From Bifidobacterium vespertilionis (GTDB lineage Bacteria > Actinomycetota > Actinomycetes > Actinomycetales > Bifidobacteriaceae): 64,000 nt of DNA. The DNA is taken from positions 62,001-126,000 of the forward strand of contig NZ_RZNZ01000004.1 of NCBI RefSeq assembly GCF_008698145.1, given 5' to 3'. Below the pieces are notes generated by a model. That model was not told where the DNA came from. It saw only the letters and a list, made by a program, of their open reading frames with translations, and did no database searches. Below, piece after piece: positions 19,274 to 30,722 of this stretch; the stretch's first letter is position 1; every line of letters begins with the position of its first letter. The position numbers and the translations under genes are program-made.

Positions 19274-22012
19274 TCAGCGCTGCGACGCCTCCTCGGTGGC
19301 GGCTTCGCCCTCGCGCTCCACGCGGATGCGGTGGCCCTCCTCGCGGGAGACACCGTAGTAGGCGCCGATCGCAATGTCCTTCATGTCGTTGATCATCGGG
19401 ATGCGCGGGTTGGCCGGGGTGCACTGGTCCTCGTAGGCGCGCATGCCGATCTGGTCCAGCACGCTCCAGAAGTAGTCCTCGTCAACGCCGGCGTCCTGGA
19501 AGGACTTGTTCATGCCCAGCTTGTTGTCGCGGTAGTCCTCGACGGCCCTCGCCAGATTCTCCACGCCCTCGGCCGGGGTCTTGCCCGGGTCGATGCCGAG
19601 GTTGCGCGCGATGTCCTGGTAGCGCTCGGCGGCCACGTACTTGCTGTACTTCGGCCAGCTCGTGGGCTCCTCCGGGATCTCGCCGTTGTAGCGGATCACG
19701 TACGGCAGCAGGATGGAGTTCGTGCGGCCGTGCGCGATGTGGCACAGCGCGCCGATGGTGTGCGCCATGCCGTGGCACATGCCCAGGAACGCGGAGCCGA
19801 ACGCCATGCCGGCCATGGTGGCGGCGTTGTGCATCTTCTCCTGCGCGGTCGTCTTCTCCAGACCCGGCTCGCCGTTGACGGACTCAGCCAGGTTGTCCCA
19901 GATCAGCTTGGCCGCGTGCAGGGCCATGCCGTCCGTGAAGTCGTTCGCGTACACCGACACGTACGCCTCCATGGAGTGGGTCAGGGCGTCGAAGCCGGCG
20001 TCGGAGGCGAGCTTGCGCGGCTGGGTGCGGGCCAGCACCGGGTCCACGATCGCGACCGACGGGGTCAGCGCGTAGTCGGTGATCGGGTACTTGTAGCCGG
20101 TCTTGTGGTCCGTGATCACCGCGAACGGCGTGACCTCGGAGCCCGTGCCGGATGAGGTGGGCACGCACACCAGCTTGGCCTTGGAACCCAGCGGCGGGAT
20201 CTTAAAGGCGCGCTTGCGGATGTCGAAGAACTTCTCGCGCACGTCGGAGAAGTGGATCTCCGGGTGCTCGTAGAGCAGCCACATGATCTTGGCCGCGTCC
20301 ATCGGCGAGCCGCCGCCCACCGCGATGATGGTGTCCGGCTCGAACTCCTCGCGCATCATCTCGGCGCCGCGCTCGACGGTCTCCACGCTGGGCTCGGGCT
20401 CCACGTAGTCGATGATGCGGAACGTGACGTTGTTCGCGCGGGCGCGCAGCTGGTCGATGACCTTGTCGATGACGCCGAGCTGCTCCATGACCTTGTCGCA
20501 CACGATCACGGCCTTCTCGATGCCGTACATGTCGCGCAGGTACTTGATCGCGTTCGGCTCGAAGTAGGTCTTGGCCGGGATCTTGAACCACTGCATGTTG
20601 TTGTTCCTCCGAGCGATGCGCTTGATGTTGATCAGGTTCACGGCCTGGACGTTGCCGGACACCGAGTTGCCGCCGTAGGAGCCGCAGCCCAGGGTCAGCG
20701 ACGGGGCGATCGCGTTGTAGATGTCGCCGATGCCGCCCAGGGAGCTCGGCTGGTTCCAGATGATGCGGCACGCGTGCATCCTCAGGCCGTACTCGCGCAC
20801 CAGGTCCTGGTTATTGGTGTGGATGGCGGCGGTGTGGCCGGCGCCCAGCTTGAGCATCTTCTCGCACATCTCGAAGGCCTGCTCCTTGGAGTCGGCCTTG
20901 AGGACGGCCTGCACCGGGGCGAGCTTCTCGTGGGTCAGCGGCTCGTTGTCCGAGACCTCGGAGCACTCGGCGGCCAGGATGGTCGCGTCCTCGGGGATCT
21001 CGAAGCCGGCGGCGCGGGCGATGTACTGCGGGGACTTGCCCGGCACCACGGAGTTGAGCTTCGGGGTGCCGCCGGAGAAGGCGGTGCAGCCGAACATGTA
21101 CTGCTCGAGCTTGGCCTTCTCGTCCGCATTCACGAAGTAGGCCCTGCGGCGCTTGAGCTCCGCCACCAGCGGCGCGTAGACGTCCTTGTGGGCGATGATG
21201 GCCTGCTCGGTGGCGCAGATCATGCCGTAGTCGAAGTGCTTGGACAGGATCAGGTCGTTCGCGGCGCGCACGATGTCCACGTCGGCGTCCACGTAGGCCG
21301 GGGCGTTGCCTGCGCCCACACCCAGGGCGGGCTTGCCGGAGGAGTACGCGGCCTTGACCATGCCCGGGCCGCCGGTCGCCAGGATCGTGGCCACGCCCGG
21401 GTGCTTCATCAGCGCGCCGGTCGCCTCGATCGAGGGATGCTCGATCCACTGGATGCAGTCGGCCGGGGCGCCCGCCTCGATCGCCGCGTCGCGCACGATC
21501 TTCGCGGCGGCCACGGAGGAGTTCTGCGCGCCCGGGTGGAAGCCGAACACGATCGGGCAGCGGGTCTTCAGCGCGATCAGGGACTTGAAGATGGCGGTGG
21601 AGGTCGGGTTGGTGACCGGGGTCACGCCGGCGACCACGCCCACGGGCTCGGCCACCTCGTCGATGCCGTTGATGTCGTCCTCACGGATGATGCCAACCGT
21701 CTTCTGGCCGGCCATGTAGTGCGTGACGTGCTCGCACGCGAAGATGTTCTTGGTGGCCTTGTCCTCCACCAGACCGCGGCCGGTCTCCTCGACGGCCATC
21801 TTGGCCAGAACAAGGTGCTTGTTCAGAGCCGCGACCGACGCCTTGGCGACGATGTGGTCGACCTGCTTCTGATCCAGCTTCTCGAACTCGACCAGCGCCT
21901 TGAGCGCCTTCTGGACCAGCGCGTCGACCTCAGCCTCTGCGGCCGCCTGCCTCTCCTCCGGGGTCGGCTTGGTGGGCTCGACGGCCTCGGTGTTCTGCTT
22001 CGCTTCTGCCAC
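19274..22012 (-). CDS. adhE: Bifunctional acetaldehyde-CoA / alcohol dehydrogenase
   Basis: Reduces acetyl-CoA to acetaldehyde and then ethanol, regenerating two NAD+; in bifidobacteria this is the ethanol branch of the bifid shunt. The 912-residue protein has an N-terminal CoA-acylating aldehyde dehydrogenase domain (about 1-450) with the catalytic Cys near 266 in YGMICATEQA, and a C-terminal iron-dependent alcohol dehydrogenase domain with GGGSPMDAAKI and the metal-binding DALTHSMEAY and MCHGMAHTIGALCHIAHG blocks. Such proteins form long spirosomes. A Rex-like palindrome lies about 105-122 bases upstream, fitting control by the NADH/NAD+ ratio. Confidence 0.97.
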   Translation of the reverse strand: MAEAKQNTEAVEPTKPTPEERQAAAEAEVDALVQKALKALVEFEKLDQKQVDHIVAKASVAALNKHLVLAKMAVEETGRGLVEDKATKNIFACEHVTHYMAGQKTVGIIREDDINGIDEVAEPVGVVAGVTPVTNPTSTAIFKSLIALKTRCPIVFGFHPGAQNSSVAAAKIVRDAAIEAGAPADCIQWIEHPSIEATGALMKHPGVATILATGGPGMVKAAYSSGKPALGVGAGNAPAYVDADVDIVRAANDLILSKHFDYGMICATEQAIIAHKDVYAPLVAELKRRRAYFVNADEKAKLEQYMFGCTAFSGGTPKLNSVVPGKSPQYIARAAGFEIPEDATILAAECSEVSDNEPLTHEKLAPVQAVLKADSKEQAFEMCEKMLKLGAGHTAAIHTNNQDLVREYGLRMHACRIIWNQPSSLGGIGDIYNAIAPSLTLGCGSYGGNSVSGNVQAVNLINIKRIARRNNNMQWFKIPAKTYFEPNAIKYLRDMYGIEKAVIVCDKVMEQLGVIDKVIDQLRARANNVTFRIIDYVEPEPSVETVERGAEMMREEFEPDTIIAVGGGSPMDAAKIMWLLYEHPEIHFSDVREKFFDIRKRAFKIPPLGSKAKLVCVPTSSGTGSEVTPFAVITDHKTGYKYPITDYALTPSVAIVDPVLARTQPRKLASDAGFDALTHSMEAYVSVYANDFTDGMALHAAKLIWDNLAESVNGEPGLEKTTAQEKMHNAATMAGMAFGSAFLGMCHGMAHTIGALCHIAHGRTNSILLPYVIRYNGEIPEEPTSWPKYSKYVAAERYQDIARNLGIDPGKTPAEGVENLARAVEDYRDNKLGMNKSFQDAGVDEDYFWSVLDQIGMRAYEDQCTPANPRIPMINDMKDIAIGAYYGVSREEGHRIRVEREGEAATEEASQR

Positions 22013-22578
22013 GATATCCTCCTATGGATGACGGGTTTTGTTGGGCAAAGTCCGTGTGTTGTTGCATTGCTTTTCTGTTGTGCTGCATTCGCCTCATGGC
22101 GACGCCGTCACATGGGATGTGACCTACCTCACAATGTACATGACCGTCACAAACCATGCATTCGCACAAAATCGACGGCGTTTCGCGTTCTTTTCTGATC
22201 TGTTTTTGTTAGCATCTGTGAGTTTATTGGTGATTTCATAGGAAAAATCGCCCAAAACGACGGCTTTTGTTTACTTTTTTGTAACTTTGCACAAGTCTGA
22301 AACAGGCTTGAACACCCACCTTTCATAAGGTCTCTTTTCATAAGTTTACACAACTGTTACAATTATAGAAATCGTTTTTATATAAGTACGCCAAAACCCT
22401 ATGATTGCAATGCTTTCCGAGCCATCACCGACCACTCACCGCCGAAGTGCCGGTTGTCATAACCACTTTTGTAAAATGCTTCTGCCATTTATGGGAGCGC
22501 CGACTTGACGCGTCATACACATCAGGCGCTCCAAACGCACCAGACGCACCCGGCACACGCACACCAAGGGAGGTACCG
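22013..22578. other. Long adhE / ROK-regulator intergenic region
   Basis: This 566-base gap separates divergent adhE and the ROK gene. Bases 22190-22390 are much more AT-rich than the surroundings and probably hold promoters for one or both genes. TTGT...ACAA half-palindromes occur near 22280 and 22350. An in-frame extension of the ROK reading frame back to 22405 exists but lacks a ribosome-binding site. Confidence 0.5.
22117..22134 (-). promoter_or_regulatory. Rex-like operator upstream of adhE
   Basis: Read on the minus strand, TTGTGAGGTAGGTCACAT matches TTGTGA-N6-TCACA, close to the redox-sensing Rex consensus (TTGTGAA-N4-TTCACAA). The core TGTGA-N6-TCACA also fits CRP/GlxR-type sites. 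Rex is favoured because adhE is a classic Rex target. A partial second copy (TTTGTGACGGTCATG) lies just upstream on the same strand. Confidence 0.5.
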
Positions 22579-23709
22579 ATGAAGGCCATGCCGTCAACGG
22601 CGGTCAGGGAGCACAACCGCAACGCCATGACAGGATACCTGTACGATCACCGCCAGGCCACCAAGCAGATGATCGAACGCGATCTGGGACTGAGCCTGCC
22701 CACCATCACCCAGAACCTGCGCGATCTTGAGCAGGCCGGCATCATCGCACGCGGCGATCTGATGGATTCCACAGGCGGCCGCAAGGCGCAGGCGTACGCC
22801 TTCAACCCCAGACACCGCGTCGCCATAGGCGTGTCCATGAAGGCGAATGAGGTGATCATATGCGCCATCGACCTGTTCGGCGCCACCATCGCCGAGCTGC
22901 GCCGCACCCTTCCATACCGCAACGATGCGGCCCACTACCAGCGCGTTGGCGCGATCATCAACGACTTCGCCGCGGCCGTGGAGAAGACCGCCGGCCCGGT
23001 GCTCGGCGTGGCATTTTCCATCCAGGGCATTGTTTCGGCGGACGGACAGACCATCACCTTCGGCGCGATCATGGACAACACCGGCCTCACGCTGGATGAA
23101 ATCAGCCAGTCCGTGCGCTATCCATGCATCATGATCCACGACTCCGACGCCTCCGCCATGGCCGAACTGTGGGCAGACCCCTCGCTCACCGACGCCGTAT
23201 GCGTGTACCTGGAGCGAAGGCCCGGCGGCGCGGTGATCATCGACGGCAAACTGCATCAGGGCCCCAACCAGTGCAATGGCACGATCGAGCACATGACGCT
23301 CGTGCCGGATGGCCGGCCGTGCTACTGCGGGCGAAAGGGATGCATGGACGCCTACTGCTCGCCGGAAACCCTGACCGAGGATTACGAGAGCATACCGGGC
23401 TTCTTCAGCGTGCTCGAGCAGGGCGAAACCAACCACCGCAAGCGCATGAACCAGTGGCTCGACTACGTGGCGCAGACCATCGTCAACGTGCGTTCGGTGA
23501 TCGCCGGGGACATCATCGTGGGCGGCGAGGCGGCGCACTATCTGGACGATGAGGAGATCGCCGACATCAAACGCCGCGTGCGGGAGCGCAGCGCATTCGG
23601 CGGCGGAGACTTCACATTGCGCAAAAGCCGCTGCGCCGACAACCAAAACGTCATCGGCGCAGCGCTGAGGTTCGTCCAGTCGTATCTGAACGAGATCCGG
23701 GGAGCGTGA
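22579..23709 (+). CDS. ROK-family transcriptional regulator
   Basis: A 376-residue NagC/Xyl-repressor type protein. Residues about 10-65 form a winged helix (AVREHNRNAMTGYLYDHRQATK...LSLPTITQNLRDLEQAGII), followed by the ROK sugar-kinase-like domain with the zinc motif CYCGRKGCMDAYC. The glucokinase ATP loop is degenerate, as in ROK repressors. The ATG at 22579 was chosen because GGGAGG lies six bases before it. It converges on the VOC-membrane protein-dehydrogenase operon, its likely target, while adhE lies divergently upstream. Confidence 0.88.
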   Translation: MKAMPSTAVREHNRNAMTGYLYDHRQATKQMIERDLGLSLPTITQNLRDLEQAGIIARGDLMDSTGGRKAQAYAFNPRHRVAIGVSMKANEVIICAIDLFGATIAELRRTLPYRNDAAHYQRVGAIINDFAAAVEKTAGPVLGVAFSIQGIVSADGQTITFGAIMDNTGLTLDEISQSVRYPCIMIHDSDASAMAELWADPSLTDAVCVYLERRPGGAVIIDGKLHQGPNQCNGTIEHMTLVPDGRPCYCGRKGCMDAYCSPETLTEDYESIPGFFSVLEQGETNHRKRMNQWLDYVAQTIVNVRSVIAGDIIVGGEAAHYLDDEEIADIKRRVRERSAFGGGDFTLRKSRCADNQNVIGAALRFVQSYLNEIRGA

Positions 23710-23756
23710 GCTCCGGAGAGAGCGGGGCGGGAAAGCCCTGCGTCACACGATCGGGC

Positions 23757-24155
23757 TCACACGATCTGGCAGAACTCCAAGGTCTCCCCGTTCGGACCGT
23801 AGATGTTGAAGTAGCGGATGCCGTTGTCCCAGAATGTGGGGATCGACTGGATCTCATCCTCCTTGACCTTAAGGCCCAGCTCGTGCGCATTGGCCCACGC
23901 GGCCTCGATGTCCGGGGTGTTGAGCGCCCAGTGGTTGATCGCGCCGGTGACCATGGGCGCGGGGTCGCCCTCCCATGTCTCGATGGTCAGATGGCCGTAA
24001 CGCAGGAAGGCGCAGCGGTTCTCCCCATTGTGGAACAGGCCGGCCAACTCGAAGCCAAGGGTCTTGGTGTAGAACTCGATCGTTTCATCCAGATCCCTGG
24101 CCGGCATGCCGGAATGCTGAAAATCGGTGGTGAACGCGGTCATGGGTGTGGTCAT
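23757..24155 (-). CDS. VOC (glyoxalase/bleomycin-resistance) family protein
   Basis: A 132-residue single-domain protein with the paired beta-alpha-beta-beta-beta modules of the vicinal oxygen chelate fold: HSGMPARDLDETIEFYTKTL, then INHWALNTPDIEAAWANA and the C-terminal FNIYGPNGETLEFCQ with the usual metal-ligand Glu. Members include glyoxalase I, isomerases and dioxygenases, so the reaction cannot be named. Last gene of a three-gene minus-strand set with a membrane protein and a polyol-type dehydrogenase; a sugar-epimerase role would fit but is inference. Confidence 0.8.
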   Translation of the reverse strand: MTTPMTAFTTDFQHSGMPARDLDETIEFYTKTLGFELAGLFHNGENRCAFLRYGHLTIETWEGDPAPMVTGAINHWALNTPDIEAAWANAHELGLKVKEDEIQSIPTFWDNGIRYFNIYGPNGETLEFCQIV

Positions 24156-24200
24156 GATGTCTCCTTTGATGATGATTGCCGGCGTCGGGTCCGCGGTTCG

Positions 24201-25019
24201 CTATCCTGCGATCGCGCCGACGTCGAGCGCCTGATGGGTGAATGATGGGATGATGTGCCGGTCGGCCCAGCCGGTGATGCCACCTTGGCACAGGAAGGCG
24301 TACAACGTGCCGACGCCGAAATAATTGACGGTCAGTCCGCCGTTGCGCGCCGACAGAATGATGACGGCGACGATCGCCACCAGCGCCGGCGGCACGTACG
24401 ACAGCCACATCGCCACGGCCGCGTTGCCTTTGCAGTACTTGAAGCGCAGGATCTGCATGAGATCGTCCGCGGGATGCAACGCGATGTTGGCCCTCTGGTA
24501 CAGGGAGATCGCGATGGCGATCAACGCGACGCCCACGCAATTGAGCAGCACATAGGCGACGTGAAGGGCGATGTTCGACCCGGCGTATGGCAGGCCGCCC
24601 CACCCCGGGGTGAATCTGCCGAGCAGCAGATCGGTGAATACGCCCACCAGCAACGAGAAGGGCACCAGGAACATGATGTTGCCGAAGATGCGCCTCCAGT
24701 TGACGTGCCCGACCAGAATCTGGTTGAGCGCGATCACCGCGAGCCCAACCATGAAGAACGACCAGAATTGGACGTTGAATATGCTTCCGACGTTCATCCA
24801 GGATGGGAACACATCCGCCATGTTGTACTCGCCGGCGGTCCAGAACGCGGCCCCCAGATAGGAGGCCTTGGCACCCGGTCCGGCAACCCGGTTGCTGGTG
24901 ACGGCGGTCAGCACGTTGCCGAGCGCGTTGATGGGCAGGGACAGCGCGAACAGCCCGACGGTCACGCCCATGGTGGCCGTGCGCGCCGGCCGCGTGGCAC
25001 CCGTGTGTTCTTCAGTCAT
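24201..25019 (-). CDS. Integral membrane protein, possibly YczE/DUF6198-like
   Basis: A 272-residue hydrophobic protein with about six membrane segments, for example LFALSLPINALGNVLTAV, FFMVGLAVIALNQILVG and YVLLNCVGVALIAIAISLY. Glycine-rich turns and the NIALHPADDLMQIL loop between helices recall YczE-type proteins of unknown function, but the match is from memory and weak. AAGGAG precedes two adjacent ATG codons (25022 and 25019); the second has the better spacing. It sits between a dehydrogenase and a VOC protein, suggesting transport of the same compound. Confidence 0.6.
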   Translation of the reverse strand: MTEEHTGATRPARTATMGVTVGLFALSLPINALGNVLTAVTSNRVAGPGAKASYLGAAFWTAGEYNMADVFPSWMNVGSIFNVQFWSFFMVGLAVIALNQILVGHVNWRRIFGNIMFLVPFSLLVGVFTDLLLGRFTPGWGGLPYAGSNIALHVAYVLLNCVGVALIAIAISLYQRANIALHPADDLMQILRFKYCKGNAAVAMWLSYVPPALVAIVAVIILSARNGGLTVNYFGVGTLYAFLCQGGITGWADRHIIPSFTHQALDVGAIAG

Positions 25020-25159
25020 CATTGACTCCTTGGGAATTGTGAGGGGAAGAGGAAGGGATGCGGCCGCCGCGGGAAACGGCGACGGCCACGGGACGGTTGC
25101 CAAGTCGGATTCACTGCCATGTCCGGCGGCAGCCACATGCGATTCGATCGGCCCGATCG

Positions 25160-26161
25160 TCAGCCGATCCTGACAACGGCCTTGGAGACGCCCTTGATCT
25201 TGCCATCGAGGAAATCCTGGACCTCATCGAGTCCAAGCTCGTGGCTGATCAGCGGGTCAACGTTCATCTTGCCGGACTCGAGCAGGCTGATGGCGTCCTT
25301 GAAGGTGAGCGGGTTGATGAAGGACCCCTGGATGGTCATCTGCTTCTTGTAGATGTCGTAGGTGTTCATCTCGAAGTGGGCTTCCTGCGGCCCGACGCCG
25401 AACATAAGCACCTGCGCGCCCTTGCGTGCGGCCTTGACGGCTTGGGCCTGGGTGGTGGGCAGACCGACCGCCTCGATGATCACGTCATAGGAGTCCGCCG
25501 GGATTTCCTCACGGGTGGTGTTGTAGGTGTTCGCCACGCCGAAGAGGTCCTTGTTGCGCTGGAGCTTCTCATCGAAGATGCCGGCGAGATCCACCTGATG
25601 CACGCCGTACGCCTGCACGATCTGCACGAACAGCTGGCCCATGAAGCCGTCGCCGATCACCAGCGCCTTCTGATAGGGACGCAGCTGGAGCAGGTCAACG
25701 CCATGCACCGCGCAGGAGATGGGCTCGATCGCGGCGGCATCCTTCAGGGAGACGTTGTCCGGCAGTTTGTAGACCACGGAGGCGGGGGCGGTGAACTGCT
25801 CGGCCAATCCACCATTGCGGGTCACGCCCACGGCGGAGAGATGATCGCACAATTCCGGACGCTGGGTCAGGCAGTAGTCGCACTGGCCGCAATAGATGTT
25901 CGGATCGACGGCCACACGATCGCCGGGCCTGACATTGGTGACCTGATCGCCCACTGCGGCGACGACGCCGGAATTCTCGTGCCCCAGGACGATCGGCGGC
26001 ACGGCGGCGGCCGATCCGGGGCGGCCCGCATACAGGTCATGATCAGTACCACACACGCCGGCGTACGCGGTGTTGATCAGGACTTCGTCAGGCTTGATGG
26101 ACGGTGTGGGAAGGTTCTGGATCTCGAATTCCTTGACGCCGGTGAGCACGAGTGCCTTCAT
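25160..26161 (-). CDS. Zinc-dependent medium-chain dehydrogenase, polyol type
   Basis: A 333-residue medium-chain dehydrogenase/reductase. Catalytic zinc ligands are Cys37, His61 and Glu62 (GHENSG); structural zinc ligands Cys91, Cys94, Cys97 and Cys105 (CGQCDYCLTQRPELC). The Rossmann loop is GDGFMG near 168. The whole resembles sorbitol, arabitol or threonine dehydrogenases that oxidise a secondary alcohol with NAD(P)+. First gene of the set ending with the VOC protein; the facing ROK gene is the probable regulator. The substrate is not determined. Confidence 0.88.
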   Translation of the reverse strand: MKALVLTGVKEFEIQNLPTPSIKPDEVLINTAYAGVCGTDHDLYAGRPGSAAAVPPIVLGHENSGVVAAVGDQVTNVRPGDRVAVDPNIYCGQCDYCLTQRPELCDHLSAVGVTRNGGLAEQFTAPASVVYKLPDNVSLKDAAAIEPISCAVHGVDLLQLRPYQKALVIGDGFMGQLFVQIVQAYGVHQVDLAGIFDEKLQRNKDLFGVANTYNTTREEIPADSYDVIIEAVGLPTTQAQAVKAARKGAQVLMFGVGPQEAHFEMNTYDIYKKQMTIQGSFINPLTFKDAISLLESGKMNVDPLISHELGLDEVQDFLDGKIKGVSKAVVRIG

Positions 26162-26591
26162 GATGGATTCCTTTCTACGTTGAAAGCTGTTCGCTTTGCG
26201 GGTGTTTGCGGGTCCGTTCCCGCCGTAGTTATGAATATACGCTTTATTATTCTGTTTTGCAAATCAGTTTTATCTAAGTGCTTTATATGGCGTGTCGCCG
26301 AGTACCCCAACACTGAGCGGCCCAACTCCGAGCGGCCCAACTTTCTCTCGCGCAAACTGGGCAAATCGGGCCCCTTCCCAAAAGAACTGGGCAGATCCGG
26401 TCATCTGGACCCCCGAATCGGCCTCCAGACGGCCGGATCTGCCCAGTTTGCAAAACGAACGGCCGGATCTGCCCAGTTTGGCCGGGGCGCGGGCACCGGG
26501 AGAACGAACGCCGCGCGACGCCGCCGCATAACACCCCAAGCGTTCATCTTGGGACCCCATTGCCGAAATCCCCGGCAACTACAATGGGAGT
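26162..26591. other. Gap upstream of the dehydrogenase and glgX
   Basis: The first 120 bases (26162-26290) are AT-rich and likely carry the dehydrogenase promoter. The rest is filled by the CTGGGCAGATC repeat family (see the repeat entry). No coding sequence is credible here. Confidence 0.55.
26350..26480. repeat. CTGGGCAGATC repeat family, copy cluster 1
   Basis: The core AACTGGGCAGATCCGG occurs forward at 26385-26400 and reverse at 26433-26448 and 26463-26478; a variant (AACTGGGCAAATCGG) is at 26355-26369. The arms 26385-26408 and 26425-26448 form a stem of about 24 pairs with one small internal mismatch. The reverse unit is nearly tandem with a 30-base period. The same core recurs near 37735-37913 and 53267-53336. 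Confidence 0.75.
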
Positions 26592-29339
<2,748 letters not shown>

Positions 29340-29370
29340 CCGTTCCTCAGGCTTGCGGCGGCGCGAAACG

Positions 29371-29418
29371 AAAAAAGGGAAGGCCCCTTCGGAAGCGAAA
29401 TTCCGAAGGGGCCTTCCC
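29371..29418 (-). terminator. Terminator of the rplM-rpsI operon
   Basis: A perfect 18-base-pair stem (29377-29394 with 29401-29418) around GCGAAA. On the minus strand it is followed by six T residues (29376-29371). It may also stop glgX transcripts from the other side. Confidence 0.9.
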
Positions 29419-29444
29419 CATATGGCTCGCGAAGCAGCCGAAAC

Positions 29445-29936
29445 TTAACGCTTCGAGAACTGCGGAGCGCGACGGGCCTTATGCAGACCGGCCTTCTTGC
29501 GCTCGACGACGCGGGCGTCGCGGGTCAGCATGCCGGCCTTCTTCAGGGTGGCACGGTTGGCGTCGCGATCGATCTGGTTTAGAGCGCGGGCCACGCCGAG
29601 GCGGATGGCGCCGGCCTGGCCGGTCACGCCGCCACCGTCGACGAGGACGACAACGTCGAACTTGCCCTCAAGCTTGAGGAGCACGATCGGGGAGTTGACC
29701 TCGCGCTGGTGCAGGCGGGACGGGAAGTACTCCTCCAGCGTGCGGCCGTTGATGGTCCACTTGCCGGAGCCCGGGATCAGGCGGACGCGGGCGACAGCCT
29801 CCTTGCGACGGCCGGTGCCGTAGCCCGGGGCGATCGCGGAGGTGCCGGTGCCAGCGCCGGCGTTGGTCTCGGTGGAGTAGTTGGTGAGCTCCTCTTCGGT
29901 CTCGAGAACCGCGGAATCGTTGGTGTTTTCAGCCAT
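29445..29936 (-). CDS. rpsI: 30S ribosomal protein S9
   Basis: A 163-residue S9 whose C-terminal tail (RRAPQFSKR) reaches the P-site tRNA. The conserved core starts near residue 40 ([20 protein letters not shown]); the first 35 residues are an acidic, low-complexity extension common in Actinobacteria. Second gene of the rplM-rpsI pair. Confidence 0.97.
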   Translation of the reverse strand: MAENTNDSAVLETEEELTNYSTETNAGAGTGTSAIAPGYGTGRRKEAVARVRLIPGSGKWTINGRTLEEYFPSRLHQREVNSPIVLLKLEGKFDVVVLVDGGGVTGQAGAIRLGVARALNQIDRDANRATLKKAGMLTRDARVVERKKAGLHKARRAPQFSKR

Positions 29937-29959
29937 GATGTCTTATCTCCCTTCGGTTC

Positions 29960-30409
29960 TCACTTGGCCTGCTGCGAGACCTGAGCGATCTCGAAGACCT
30001 GGGGCTTCTGGGCACCGTACGGATGCTCGCCGTCCACGAAGATGTGGAGGCGCTTGATCTGGACGGCAGCCAGACGGTTCTTGGGCAGCATGCCCTTGAC
30101 GGCGCTGCGGATGATGCGCTCGGGCTTGTTCGCAAGCAGCCAGGCGTAGGTGTCGCGGCGCAGACCGCCGGGACGACCGGAGTGCTGGTAGAGCTCCTTG
30201 CCCATCTTGTTACCGGTCAGCGCGATCTTGTCCGCGTTGAGAACGATGACATGGTTGCCGGAATCGGCGTGCGGGGCGTAGGACGGCTTGTTCTTGCCGC
30301 GCAGCAGCGTGGCGACCTGGGTGGCCAGACGGCCGAGCACCACGTCGGTGGCGTCGATGACGTACCAGTCGTGGGTCAGATCAGCCGGCTTCGGAGTGAA
30401 AGTCTTCAC
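29960..30409 (-). CDS. rplM: 50S ribosomal protein L13
   Basis: A 149-residue early-assembly protein with [20 protein letters not shown] at the start and the [19 protein letters not shown] block near the end. It begins the rplM-rpsI operon and is preceded by a long leader (see 30410-30589). Confidence 0.97.
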   Translation of the reverse strand: MKTFTPKPADLTHDWYVIDATDVVLGRLATQVATLLRGKNKPSYAPHADSGNHVIVLNADKIALTGNKMGKELYQHSGRPGGLRRDTYAWLLANKPERIIRSAVKGMLPKNRLAAVQIKRLHIFVDGEHPYGAQKPQVFEIAQVSQQAK

Positions 30410-30589
30410 TGTAATACCTTTTCTTACTATTGTGTTCCGGGCTTCCGCTGCTCGGCGTGCGTTTGGTTAGGACGCGCGGCCCGAGAGGCTTCGGCCTCAT
30501 TATCCGTGGGCTCCCTGAAAGTCCTCGATGGCGAGTGGGAAAGCGCTTTGAAGGACCCCTTAGGGAAACACAACAATCGACTATTGTAT
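30410..30589 (-). promoter_or_regulatory. rplM promoter and structured leader
   Basis: On the minus strand a -10-like TACAAT (30589-30584) lies about 175 bases before rplM, giving a long leader. It contains a small stable hairpin (GAGGC-CGAA-GCCTC, 30487-30500). The length suggests feedback control by L13 or S9 as in L13 leaders of other bacteria, but no known leader was recognised. Bases 30590-30652 hold nothing else visible. Confidence 0.4.
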
Positions 30590-30652
30590 CGCAACCCTTG
30601 ACATTTGGCGTTCGCCGGGCCGAACGCGACACGCCGATGCGACACGCCAATG

Positions 30653-30684
30653 AAAAACGGGCTCCCCGGCATGGGAAGCCCGTT
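30653..30684 (-). terminator. Terminator of malQ
   Basis: AACGGGCTCCCC (30656-30667) pairs with GGGAAGCCCGTT (30673-30684), and five A residues at 30653-30657 give the T-run on the minus strand. It lies about 40 bases past malQ. Confidence 0.8.
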
Positions 30685-30722
30685 GAGTCAGTCAGACATC
30701 AATCAAGCGAGCGGATCGCGCC

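Noticed and set aside
22405-22578. N-terminal extension of the ROK protein
   Set aside because: The extension has no ribosome-binding site and no family resemblance, whereas GGGAGG lies just before the ATG at 22579.
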